From Gp1-AA145 sp963757135 (GTDB taxonomy: Bacteria > Acidobacteriota > Terriglobia > Terriglobales > Acidobacteriaceae), in contig CAVWQE010000006.1 of NCBI GenBank assembly GCA_963757135.1, positions 372,001 to 436,000 of the forward strand: a stretch of DNA of 64,000 nucleotides, read 5' to 3'. Shown here piece after piece: positions 44,120 through 53,449 of this stretch. The notes beneath the pieces were generated by a model. That model saw only the letters and a list, made by a program, of their open reading frames with translations. It did not search any database and had not been told where the DNA came from. Made by a program: the position numbers and the translations under genes. Every line of letters begins with the position of its first letter. The stretch's first letter is position 1.

Positions 44120-45628
44120 ATGATCGTGATGAAGTTCGGCGGGACCTCGGTTGAGAGCGCCGAGGCAATCGAGCGTGTCGCTAAGATCGTGGCCAGCCGC
44201 AGCAAGCGTTCACCGGTAGTCGTGGTAAGTGCCATGGCCAAGGTTACGGACCAACTGGTCACCATGGGCCAGCAGGCCGCGTCCGGAAATTGCGAAGTGG
44301 CTCTGGAATCGCTGCAAGCTCTCCGGAAGCGTCATCATCTGACCGCCGGCGAACTGCTCGGGAAGAAACGCGCCGCGACGCTTGCGCCTAAGCTGGAATC
44401 CAGATTCGCTGAGCTTGAAAATTTTCTTCGCGGGCTGGCGGCCGTCCGTGAGTTGACCCCGCGCGGAAGTGACTTCCTGCTGTCATTCGGGGAGTTGCTT
44501 TCTAGCTTGATTGTTGCAGACGCGTTCATCGTTCGAGGCCTGAAGGCCGCGTGGGTGGATTCGCGCGAGTGCCTGGTCACCGATGCGACCCATACAAGGG
44601 CAGTCCCGCAGATGGCCGAAACCCGCGAACGCTGCGCGAGGAAAATTGCGCCGCTGATTTCGAGGAAGCAGATTCCGCTGATGGGCGGATTCATTGCAGC
44701 CACGGCGCAAGGAATTCCGACCACTCTTGGCCGCGGCGGCTCGGACTATTCCGCCGCAATCCTGGGAGCTGCGCTTGACGCCGATAGCATCGAAATCTGG
44801 ACCGACGTTGAAGGCATGATGACCACTGACCCGCGGCTTTGCCCTGAGGCCAAAACCATCAAGCAAATCAGCTTCAACGAGGCCGCCGAGCTCGCCTATT
44901 TCGGCGCCAAGGTACTTCACCCCGCGACGCTGCTGCCCGCCATTCATCAGAATATTCCGGTGTATGTGCTGAACTCGCGCAACCTGAAAAGCACCGGAAC
45001 CGAGATTACCGCGCAGGCGCCCCCGAGCCGGGACACATTCCGGGCTATCACCGCCAAGACTGGCATCAGTATTGTGAACGTGGTGGCTTCGCGCGGCATC
45101 ATGGTGCACGGATTCCTGCGTTCGGTTTTCGAGGCGCTCGACCGCCATTCAACTTCCGTAGACATCGTCGCCATTTCCGAAGTCAGCATGTCCTTCACCA
45201 TGGAAACCAAGCGCCTGCCGAAAGCGCTGCTTGCAGAACTCGAACAAATTGCCGACGTCACCCCCGAAGACAAGCAGGCCATCATTTGCCTTGTCGGTGA
45301 AGACATTCACGGCAAGCCCGGTATTGCCGCCAGCGTTTTCAACACGGTCGCGGAATCCGGCGTAAACATCCGCATGATCTCTCAGGGCGCATCGGAAATT
45401 AACATCAGTTTTGTGGTTCAGGAGAGCGATGTTCCCAAGGCGGTGCGGCATTTGCATGAGCACTTCTTCCCTGCTGGCGGACAAGTTAAGTTAGGAAAGC
45501 CGAAAGTCAAAACGAACGGCTCACCACGTCGCTCACAGGCACGTGAATCTGCCAGCCGCCAAACTGAACGGAAGCCGCTGGTTGCAAAATCAAAATCGTC
45601 CGAACGAAAAGCTGCGGGAGCATCGTAG
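44120..45628 (+). CDS. lysC: Aspartate kinase
   Basis: A 502-residue monofunctional aspartokinase that phosphorylates aspartate, the entry step to lysine, threonine and methionine. It has the N-terminal VMKFGGTSV, GFIAATAQGIPTTLGRGGSD, WTDVEGMMTTDPR and FGAKVLHPATL. Two ACT domains follow (VHGFLRSVFEALDRHSTSVD and GKPGIAASVFNTVAESGVNI), so feedback control by an end product is likely. The Lys/Ser-rich C-terminal tail (about 40 residues) is not typical and is probably disordered. Ten bases separate it from hom. Confidence 0.95.
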   Translation: MIVMKFGGTSVESAEAIERVAKIVASRSKRSPVVVVSAMAKVTDQLVTMGQQAASGNCEVALESLQALRKRHHLTAGELLGKKRAATLAPKLESRFAELENFLRGLAAVRELTPRGSDFLLSFGELLSSLIVADAFIVRGLKAAWVDSRECLVTDATHTRAVPQMAETRERCARKIAPLISRKQIPLMGGFIAATAQGIPTTLGRGGSDYSAAILGAALDADSIEIWTDVEGMMTTDPRLCPEAKTIKQISFNEAAELAYFGAKVLHPATLLPAIHQNIPVYVLNSRNLKSTGTEITAQAPPSRDTFRAITAKTGISIVNVVASRGIMVHGFLRSVFEALDRHSTSVDIVAISEVSMSFTMETKRLPKALLAELEQIADVTPEDKQAIICLVGEDIHGKPGIAASVFNTVAESGVNIRMISQGASEINISFVVQESDVPKAVRHLHEHFFPAGGQVKLGKPKVKTNGSPRRSQARESASRQTERKPLVAKSKSSERKAAGAS

Positions 45629-45637
45629 AATCGAACT

Positions 45638-46957
45638 TTGAAACCGCCAGCCCATCTCGTTCAGGAGCCCTCGTCAAAAGCGCAGGTCAAGGACAGTTCG
45701 CCTCGGGTCTTGTCGGTCGCGGTGGTTGGATTCGGAACCGTCGGCAGTTCCGTCGCACGGATTCTCACGGAGAATAATCCTCCCGGTCTGCGTCTGACGC
45801 ATATCTGCAACCGGAACTATGCGCGCAAGCGGGTGGACTGGTTGCCCTCAGGCGTTCGCTGGACTGACAACATTAATGACATTCTCGGCTCGGACGTCGA
45901 CATCGTTGTCGAGCTCATCGGCGGCCTCGATCCTGCGGGCGACTGGATTCGCCAAGCGCTCCAGTCCGGCAAGTCCGTAGTAACGGCCAACAAGCAGGTG
46001 ATCGCGCGGCATGGTGCCGAACTTGTCCGCCTGGCCCAAGAACATGGCCAGCACATTGCCTTCGGAGCCTCGGTCGCGGGAGGCATTCCAGTTATTTCGG
46101 GACTCCAGGACGGCTTGGCGGGTGACGAACTGACCAAGCTTTGCGGAATCCTGAACGGAACCTGCAATTACATTCTCAGCCGCATCGAAACCGCCGGGGT
46201 GTCGTTTGAAAATGCGCTGCGCGAGGCGCAGAAATTGGGTTTCGCTGAGGCAGATCCTACCGAAGACATTGATGGCCTGGATGCCCGCGCCAAGCTCACT
46301 ATCCTGACCCGCGCCGGGCTAAGGGTCTCAGTCAAACATTCCGATATTCCCACGCGTTCCATTTCCATGCTGGAGCCGATCGACTTCGAGTATGCCAAAC
46401 TGCTCGATTGCACCATCCGCCAGATTTCGCGCGCGGAAAAATCGAATGGCCAGATTTTAGCCGCAGTTGAGCCCATGCTGGTGCATCGCTCGTCACCGCT
46501 CGCCGGCGTCGAGGGCGGGCAGAATCTGGTCATGTCCACCGGAAAGTTCGGAGGGGAAACGGTTTTTGCCGGACACGGCGCTGGTGGGCATCCCACCGCG
46601 GTTGCAGTAGTCTCCGATCTGATCTCGATCGTGCGCTCCCGGCAGATAAACGCCGTTCCGCCGCAGGAACAGACTATAGAGGAACTGCCGGTAAGCGCCG
46701 ATTTCACCAGCCGTCATTTTCTAAGGCTGGTGGTCAAGGACGAGCCCGGTATCATCGCCTCTCTGGCATCAATTTTCAGCCGGTCGGGAATCAACATAGA
46801 CTCCGTCTTTCAGAAAACCGGGTTTCCAAAGTCACACCTGCCCTTCGTGATAACGCTGGATCCTTGTCCGGCATCGCTGGTGACCAGTTCGTTAGAACAG
46901 ATTGCGCAGCTTGAATTTCTGGTACAGCCCTGCGTGGCCCTGCCCATCCTCGATTAA
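45638..46957 (+). CDS. hom: Homoserine dehydrogenase
   Basis: A 439-residue NAD(P)H-dependent enzyme that reduces aspartate semialdehyde to homoserine, common to threonine and methionine synthesis. It has the Rossmann motif VAVVGFGTVGSSVA, KSVVTANKQVIARHG, ASVAGGIPVI, LCGILNGTCNYILS and FAEADPTEDIDGLDARAKL with the catalytic Asp/Lys. A C-terminal ACT domain (LVVKDEPGIIASLASIFSRS) allows feedback inhibition. The start is a TTG with weak SD support, giving a 26-residue leader before the Rossmann fold; a later TTG at codon 26 is an alternative. Co-transcribed with lysC. Confidence 0.94.
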   Translation: MKPPAHLVQEPSSKAQVKDSSPRVLSVAVVGFGTVGSSVARILTENNPPGLRLTHICNRNYARKRVDWLPSGVRWTDNINDILGSDVDIVVELIGGLDPAGDWIRQALQSGKSVVTANKQVIARHGAELVRLAQEHGQHIAFGASVAGGIPVISGLQDGLAGDELTKLCGILNGTCNYILSRIETAGVSFENALREAQKLGFAEADPTEDIDGLDARAKLTILTRAGLRVSVKHSDIPTRSISMLEPIDFEYAKLLDCTIRQISRAEKSNGQILAAVEPMLVHRSSPLAGVEGGQNLVMSTGKFGGETVFAGHGAGGHPTAVAVVSDLISIVRSRQINAVPPQEQTIEELPVSADFTSRHFLRLVVKDEPGIIASLASIFSRSGINIDSVFQKTGFPKSHLPFVITLDPCPASLVTSSLEQIAQLEFLVQPCVALPILD

Positions 46958-47138
46958 TACCGCGTCTTTGGCTGCCATTTATAATGGGCCGATCTTAGTG
47001 GCTGTCGGCGCGCCGATTGCGGCAATCGTCCCTTCGTCAAACCTCCGCATCGGTTTTCGGCATCTCTGTTGTGTCCCACTGCGTCGCGGCTGCTCAAGAT
47101 AGAAGATATAAAAGCAATCCGGGCCAGGACTCGGCCGA

Positions 47139-48959
47139 ATGTCAAAAAAAGAGACTTTTTGGAGCAGTTGGCAGGAACGCCTCTCGGCGCTACGCAATGT
47201 TCCCCCCATTCTGAAAATCGTCTGGCAGTCCGGGCCAGGCGTGGTCACGTTCGGCGTCGTTGCCCGTATCGTGGCTGCGTTGCTGCCGATCGGAATTGGA
47301 TACATTCCCAAGCTGATCATCGACATCCTCGATGACCTGATTAAGCATCCTGGCCCGGCTCCGCAAAGGTTGTGGTGGTTGGTTCTGGCTGAGCTTGCCT
47401 TGGCAGTCGGGAGCAGCCTGGTAACTCGCCTGATCGACTATTCCGATTCTCTTCTCGCCAATAAGTACACCCGTCACGTCAGCATTCAGGTGATGAAACA
47501 TGCATCGCAATTGGATCTGACCGCCTACGAAGACCCGGTTTTCTATGATCGCCTGGAGCGCGCGCGCGTGCAGGCGACAGACCGGCTGGTAATGATCCAA
47601 TCCATCGGCCGGCTTGAACTGCAGATGATCACAGCCTTGGGCTGGTCGGTGGCAGTAATGCTGTACTCGCCCTGGCTGATGCTGCTGCTGATTGTGGCGG
47701 TGCTGCCAGCCTTCGTGGGAGAAACGCACTTTGCATTTCTCGGCTACGCGAAGAATTTCCGTCAGACTCCCATCAAGCGGCAGCTCGACTATTTGCGCCA
47801 AGCCGGTGCCACCAAAGAGGCTGCCAAGGAACTTAAACTTTTCAACTTAAGCGGATTCTTCACAGACCGTTTCGCGAAGCTTTCGGACATTGTTTATCAG
47901 CAAGACGTGGCCCTGGCGCGTAAACGACTGGGCATTGGATCGGTCTTGTCCGTCATTAGCACGGGCGGTTATTACGGTGCTTACGCGTACGTCATCCTGC
48001 GTACGCTTACTGGACAATGGGGGATCGGTACCTTTTATTTCCTCACCGCCGCCATTCTGAATGCGAGCAGCAACATTCAACAGGTGCTCTCAACCCTCTC
48101 TGGAATCGCTGATCAGGCTTTGTTCCTCACTGACCTGCTGGCATTCTTCGAAATGAAGCCGACAATCCAGTCAAAGCCAAATGCACTGGCCGCGCCACGG
48201 CCTATCCGGCAGGGATTTGAATTCCGCGACGTATCGTTTGTCTATCCGGGTACGGAGCGCCTGGTCCTTGACCGCCTGAACTTCCGGCTCCAACCCGGCG
48301 AACGCGTGGCGTTGATTGGCGAGAACGGTCAAGGCAAAACTACCATCGTTAAACTCATCACAAGACTGTACGACCCCACCGAAGGCCAAATCCTGCTCGA
48401 TGGCGTGGACCTTCGCGACTACGACCTTGAAGATCTTTATCGTGAAATTGGCGTGATCTTCCAGGATTTCATGCGCTATGAAATGACCGCGCGCGAAAAC
48501 ATCGCAGTGGGTAAGATCGACGAGATCGAGGACCTGAGAGCACTGGAAGCCGCGGCCAAAAAAAGTCTTGCCAATGAGGTGATCGCCAAGCTGTCCGGTC
48601 ATTACGACCAGATGTTGGGACGAAGGTTTGAAGGCGGCGTGGATCTTTCCGGCGGGGAATGGCAAAAGCTGGCGCTGGCCCGCGCCTATCTTCGCAATGC
48701 CCAACTGCTGATTCTGGATGAACCCACTGCCGCACTCGACGCGCGCAGCGAGTATGAGGTTTTTCAGCGTTTCGCTGAGCTCACGACCGGCAAAATGGCG
48801 CTCTTCATTTCGCATCGCTTCTCGACGGTCCGCATGGCTGACCGAATCGTCGTGCTGGAGCACGGAAAGATTGCCGAAGAAGGCACGCACGAGATGTTGA
48901 CCCGCATGGGCGGCCGCTATGCAGAGATGTTCGAGTTGCAGGCCGCGAGCTATCGCTAG
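47139..48959 (+). CDS. ABC exporter, fused permease-ATPase
   Basis: A half-transporter of 606 residues. A six-helix ABC membrane domain (about residues 20-320; QLDLTAYEDPVFYDRLERAR is the typical elbow region of this subgroup) precedes an ATPase with Walker A GENGQGKTT (Gln where Ser/Cys/Gly is more usual), Q-loop VIFQDFMRYEMTARENIAVG, signature LSGGEWQKLALARA, Walker B LLILDEPTAALD and switch His in FISHRF. The substrate is unknown. The glucan-synthase-like gene starts 7 bases after its stop, so the two are almost certainly one operon. Cyclic-glucan exporters (NdvA/ChvA) are ABC proteins of this form, which makes glucan export a reasonable hypothesis. Confidence 0.87.
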   Translation: MSKKETFWSSWQERLSALRNVPPILKIVWQSGPGVVTFGVVARIVAALLPIGIGYIPKLIIDILDDLIKHPGPAPQRLWWLVLAELALAVGSSLVTRLIDYSDSLLANKYTRHVSIQVMKHASQLDLTAYEDPVFYDRLERARVQATDRLVMIQSIGRLELQMITALGWSVAVMLYSPWLMLLLIVAVLPAFVGETHFAFLGYAKNFRQTPIKRQLDYLRQAGATKEAAKELKLFNLSGFFTDRFAKLSDIVYQQDVALARKRLGIGSVLSVISTGGYYGAYAYVILRTLTGQWGIGTFYFLTAAILNASSNIQQVLSTLSGIADQALFLTDLLAFFEMKPTIQSKPNALAAPRPIRQGFEFRDVSFVYPGTERLVLDRLNFRLQPGERVALIGENGQGKTTIVKLITRLYDPTEGQILLDGVDLRDYDLEDLYREIGVIFQDFMRYEMTARENIAVGKIDEIEDLRALEAAAKKSLANEVIAKLSGHYDQMLGRRFEGGVDLSGGEWQKLALARAYLRNAQLLILDEPTAALDARSEYEVFQRFAELTTGKMALFISHRFSTVRMADRIVVLEHGKIAEEGTHEMLTRMGGRYAEMFELQAASYR

Positions 48960-48966
48960 GGAGCTG

Positions 48967-51900
48967 ATGCCACAAGATCCACAGATCGAATCATTGGAAG
49001 CCGCTGCCGAGCGTGTGCCCGCGGATGCGCAGGACTTTGGTCGCGACGTTGCCCAATTGCAGCGCTCTGGAGAGGAGCTTTCAAAGCTATTGGCCTGGAA
49101 CCCCAGCGTGCACACCTCCCATTTCTTCTCGGTGCGCTGGAATGCGATGTCATCCGTGCTCCGCCCAACGCTTGAAAAGATAAGCAAGCAAGAACGCGAG
49201 GAATCAGATCCTGACGATCTCCGCTGGCTGCGCGACAATCAATACTTGTTGTGGTCGGAACTGTGGAACACACGCAACGCTTTCAAGCTGCACAAAGTGT
49301 CTCCGCATGTTCGCACCCCGAGCGGCAGCACAATTCCGCGAGCCGCCGCCGTAGCGGAGGCTTATCTGCATGCCGTCAAATTCAACTTCGACGAGAAATC
49401 GTTCATCGGCTACCTGGGCGGATTTCAGAAGGCCTCGCCGCTGAAATTTCGCGAGCTCTGGGCGGTGTTACCGGCCATGGAGTTGGTATTGCTCGAGCAA
49501 GTCGCAATCCGCGCCCGCAAGTTTCTTCAAACCGGCGAGGCAGTATCCGTTGGAGTTTGCATTTGCAGCTTGCGCGAGATTAATCAGCTGCATTGGAAGG
49601 AGGTTCTCGAGCCGCAGATTGCTTTCGATCAGGTTCTCCGGCAGGATCCTGCGGGCGCCTATGGCCGCATGGATTTTGACAGCCGGAATCTGTACCGTGA
49701 AAAATTGGTGAGGATTGCCGCGCGCTCCGATTTCACCGAGATGGAAGTGGCGCTCGAGGTTCTGGTGCTCGCCCGCCGTGCACAGGAGCAGAGTTCCGAA
49801 GATACCCGGCTCCTGTCTCGCGAGTCCCACGTAGGCTATTACCTCGTCGGTGAAGGCGTCGCACAACTCTGCGAGCGCGTGCGCTTCCGACCGTCATTGA
49901 TTCAGCGCATCAGAACTTTTCTGCGCGGCCATCCCGACGAATTTTATCTCCCCGGCATCGAGGTTCTCACCTTCGGGATTATGTCGGCCGTGGTTTTGGC
50001 GCTTACCAGCACGGTCACATCGCCGGCCCTGATTCTATTTGCCATGCTGGTGCTGCTGCTCCCCTCGTCGCAGAGCGCGGTGCAGCTCATGAACTATTTG
50101 ACCACCGCATTGCTGCGTCCGGAGATTTTGCCCAAGCTGGATTTTTCCAAGAGCATTCCGGAAGACTGCACGACTCTGGTCGCGGTTCCAGCCCTTCTGC
50201 TGAATGAAAAACAGGTCCGCCGGCTGGCCCAGGACCTCGAAGTCCGATTTCTTGGAAATCACGATCCCAATCTGCACTTTGCTTTGCTCACCGATCTGCC
50301 AGATTCGCCCGTTCCAACCCACGAAGATGATCCCCTCGTTGATCTCTGTGCGCAATTGATTAAGGAGCTGAACGAAAAATACTCCGGCCGCGACGGCTGC
50401 TTCCTCTTGCTGCATCGGCACCGGGTTTACAATCCGCGCGAAAAAGTCTGGATGGGTTGGGAGCGTAAGCGCGGCAAATTGATGGACTTGGGCAAGCTGC
50501 TGACCGGCAGCTACGACAGTTTTCCCGTGAAGGCCGGTGACCTGTCGTTCTTATCGAAGATCCGCTTTGTGATCACGCTTGATGCCGATACCGAACTTCC
50601 GCGTGCTTCAGCGCAACGGCTTGTGGGAACGCTGGCGCACCCGTTAAACCAGGCGATCATCGATCCCGAAAAAAATGTGGTCGTCGCCGGATATGGAATC
50701 CTTCAGCCGCGCGTGCGAGTCAGCGTGCAGAGCGCGTCGCAATCGCATCTGGCCAATATTTATTCCGGCCAAACCGGCTTCGATATCTATACCCGCGCCG
50801 TGTCCGACGTTTATCAGGACCTCTATGGAGAGGGCATTTTCGCGGGCAAGGGGATCTATGAGGTTGAAACCGTTCACCGCGTACTGGATCGCCGCTTCCC
50901 GCAAAATGCGCTGCTCAGCCACGACCTGATCGAAGGCGCTTACGCCCGGGCCGGACTGGTCACGGATGTCGAAGTGATCGAGGACTATCCTTCGCATTAC
51001 AGCGCGTATAACCGGCGTAAACACCGCTGGCTCCGCGGCGACTGGCAGATCACCAGTTGGCTGCTGTCCCGTGTGCCCGATGAAACCGGGCACATGGTTT
51101 CAAATCCCATTTCCCTGGTTTCGCAATGGAAGATTTTTGATAACCTGCGCCGCAGCCTGGTCGAGCCCGCCACTTTCCTGCTTTTTGTTTTGGGTTGGCT
51201 GGTGCTGCCCGGATACGCCCGCAGTTGGACGATCGCCAGCTTGTGCATTCTCTTTGTCCCGGTCTGGTTTGAGTTTCTGTTCACGCTGGCCCGAGCCGCC
51301 GCAGAGAAAAAACTGGTGATCGCGCGCGAAGCGGCCTCCGCGCTGTTCACCTCAAATGTGAACATCCTGCTGAATCTCACGTTCCTTCCACATCAAACTC
51401 TGGTTTCACTCGATGCCGTCGCCCGCACTCTCATCCGTCGTCTTTTCACGCGCCAGCGCCTGCTGGAGTGGGAAACTGCCGCGCAGGCCGAAACCGGAGG
51501 CGGCAAGCGCACTCCGGTGGACGTTTACCTGAACTGGATGCCGGTAATCGCCATCGTGCTCGGAATCATTGTTTACTATGTTCGGCCGCTCGCGCTGGTA
51601 GCAGTTTTGCCTATTCTTGCTTTGTGGGCATTGAGTAAACCGGTTTCCTTGTGGCTGAATCTCCCTCCAAAGCAGTCCGGGCAACACGCTTCCGAGAAGG
51701 AACTATTCTTCCTTCATCGCGCCGCAATCCGCACCTGGCGCTATTTTGCAGAGTTCAGCACCGAAGAGCACAACTGGCTGATTCCCGATAACGTGCAGGA
51801 AGAGCCATATCTTGTTGCCGCACGAGTTTCTCCCACAAATCTCGGCCTTCTGTTGAACGCACGCCAAGTCGCGTGCGAATTCGGTTATTTAACCGTGCCT

Positions 51901-53436
51901 GAACTCGCTGAACAAACCGGTCGCACTTTTGCCACTATGCGCCGCATGCAGCACCATCGGGGACACTTGTTCAACTGGTACGACACCCGGACACTGCAAC
52001 CATTGCCGCCCCTCTTTGTTTCGTCCGTTGACAGCGGAAATCTGGCAGCGTCCCTGTGGACCTTGCAACAGGGCTGCGAACGGTTGTTGCAGGAACCAGT
52101 AGTGCCTCCGCAGCTTGCGGAAGGCTTCCTCGATCACTTGCGGATATTGACCGATCTGAAGGCGTTCCCGCGCAGGCTGTTGTCAAAATTGGAAGGCAAA
52201 TCGCACACCGATGACTGGGTCAGGACGCTGCTCCGGTTTCCGGAGGCTTCACTGGATCGAATTGCCGACAGTGATTCGCAATCTTCTCAGGCCGCCGACC
52301 TGAAGTGGTTTGCCGAAAACGCCAAGAAAAGGCTGCGGGAATTTCGGCGGACCGTCGCCCGCTTCACGCCCTGGTTGCTCCCCGATTTTGCGGAACTGCG
52401 TCAGGATGCGGGCCTGGATCTGCCGGGAACTGTTGTTGCCCTGAAAGATCTGCCCGACGTCCTCGCACGAGTCGCAGTCCGCTTGCAAAGGGTCGTTGAC
52501 GCCAGCGGTGCTGACACTGAACGCGGCGCGTTGTTGAGCAGGCTTTCCTCCCTCATCTCCGGGGCCCGCATGGATTCCTCAAACCTGATTCAGGAATTGC
52601 AGGCCCTTGCCGCCGATGCCGAACGGATCGTCGCCGAAATGGATTTCAGCTTTCTGTGGAATCCCCGCCGGAAGCTCTTGTCGATCGGTTTCGAATCTGA
52701 AAAGAGCGAACTGCATTCCGCAAGCTATGACCTGCTTGCCTCGGAAGCGCGAATTGCGGCTTTTGTCGCGATTGCAAAAGATGAGATTCCGCAGGAAACA
52801 TGGTTTCTTCTGGCGCGCACTCATACCATGGATCGCGGTCGCCCCGTACTGCTTTCCTGGACGGGCACGATGTTCGAGTATCTAATGCCCGGCCTGTGGA
52901 TGCACACTTATCCTGGCACACTGCTCGACCGCTCGCGCCACGCCGCAGTCCGGTCGCAGCAGGAGTTCACGGTCAACAAGCGCATTCCTTGGGGAATTTC
53001 TGAGTCCGCGTTCGCCACCCGCGACGCAGCCGGAAACTACGGCTATCACGCGTTCGGCATTCCTCATCTGGCTTTGCACCAAGACGAACTCGACGCGCTG
53101 GTAATCTCCCCGTATTCGACTTTTCTTGCGCTCACCACCGACCCCAAGGCCGTGCTCGATAACTTGCACAAAATGGCCCATGACGGCTGGCTCGGAGCCT
53201 ACGGCTTTTACGAAGCGGCTGATTTTTCCGCGTCGCAGCAACGGATGTGGCGGCACCAATTTGAGATCGTGCGCTGCTGGATGGCCCATCACCAGGGCAT
53301 GAGTCTGCTTTCCATTGCAAATTTTTTGGCTGATGGCATCGTGCAGGAGTGGTTTCACGCTCATCCCCGGGTGCAGGCGACAGAACTGTTGCTGCACGAG
53401 AAGCCGGTTAATTACCTGCCATCGAACGCCGCCTGA
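48967..53436 (+). CDS. Cyclic beta-1,2-glucan synthase-like protein lacking the GH94 part
   Basis: A large membrane protein of 1489 residues; the ATG at 48967 follows GGGAGCTG. The N-terminal half holds a membrane-anchored GT84-like glycosyltransferase: two helices near residues 340-385, the acidic motif VITLDADTELPRASAQR, the acceptor motif HRWLRGDWQITSWLL, then further helices to about residue 900. The second half is the glycoamylase-like domain that handles transglycosylation/cyclisation in characterised synthases (NWYDTRTLQPLPPLFVSSVD, WGISESAFATRDAAGNYGYH, MAHHQGMSLLSIANFL). NdvB/Cgs proteins are about 2800 residues and continue into a GH94 phosphorylase domain. Here a stop follows soon after VQATELLLHEKPVNYLPS. 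It is either a natural short form or a truncation. Confidence 0.83.
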   Translation: MPQDPQIESLEAAAERVPADAQDFGRDVAQLQRSGEELSKLLAWNPSVHTSHFFSVRWNAMSSVLRPTLEKISKQEREESDPDDLRWLRDNQYLLWSELWNTRNAFKLHKVSPHVRTPSGSTIPRAAAVAEAYLHAVKFNFDEKSFIGYLGGFQKASPLKFRELWAVLPAMELVLLEQVAIRARKFLQTGEAVSVGVCICSLREINQLHWKEVLEPQIAFDQVLRQDPAGAYGRMDFDSRNLYREKLVRIAARSDFTEMEVALEVLVLARRAQEQSSEDTRLLSRESHVGYYLVGEGVAQLCERVRFRPSLIQRIRTFLRGHPDEFYLPGIEVLTFGIMSAVVLALTSTVTSPALILFAMLVLLLPSSQSAVQLMNYLTTALLRPEILPKLDFSKSIPEDCTTLVAVPALLLNEKQVRRLAQDLEVRFLGNHDPNLHFALLTDLPDSPVPTHEDDPLVDLCAQLIKELNEKYSGRDGCFLLLHRHRVYNPREKVWMGWERKRGKLMDLGKLLTGSYDSFPVKAGDLSFLSKIRFVITLDADTELPRASAQRLVGTLAHPLNQAIIDPEKNVVVAGYGILQPRVRVSVQSASQSHLANIYSGQTGFDIYTRAVSDVYQDLYGEGIFAGKGIYEVETVHRVLDRRFPQNALLSHDLIEGAYARAGLVTDVEVIEDYPSHYSAYNRRKHRWLRGDWQITSWLLSRVPDETGHMVSNPISLVSQWKIFDNLRRSLVEPATFLLFVLGWLVLPGYARSWTIASLCILFVPVWFEFLFTLARAAAEKKLVIAREAASALFTSNVNILLNLTFLPHQTLVSLDAVARTLIRRLFTRQRLLEWETAAQAETGGGKRTPVDVYLNWMPVIAIVLGIIVYYVRPLALVAVLPILALWALSKPVSLWLNLPPKQSGQHASEKELFFLHRAAIRTWRYFAEFSTEEHNWLIPDNVQEEPYLVAARVSPTNLGLLLNARQVACEFGYLTVPELAEQTGRTFATMRRMQHHRGHLFNWYDTRTLQPLPPLFVSSVDSGNLAASLWTLQQGCERLLQEPVVPPQLAEGFLDHLRILTDLKAFPRRLLSKLEGKSHTDDWVRTLLRFPEASLDRIADSDSQSSQAADLKWFAENAKKRLREFRRTVARFTPWLLPDFAELRQDAGLDLPGTVVALKDLPDVLARVAVRLQRVVDASGADTERGALLSRLSSLISGARMDSSNLIQELQALAADAERIVAEMDFSFLWNPRRKLLSIGFESEKSELHSASYDLLASEARIAAFVAIAKDEIPQETWFLLARTHTMDRGRPVLLSWTGTMFEYLMPGLWMHTYPGTLLDRSRHAAVRSQQEFTVNKRIPWGISESAFATRDAAGNYGYHAFGIPHLALHQDELDALVISPYSTFLALTTDPKAVLDNLHKMAHDGWLGAYGFYEAADFSASQQRMWRHQFEIVRCWMAHHQGMSLLSIANFLADGIVQEWFHAHPRVQATELLLHEKPVNYLPSNAA

Positions 53437-53449
53437 ACACCACGTATTC

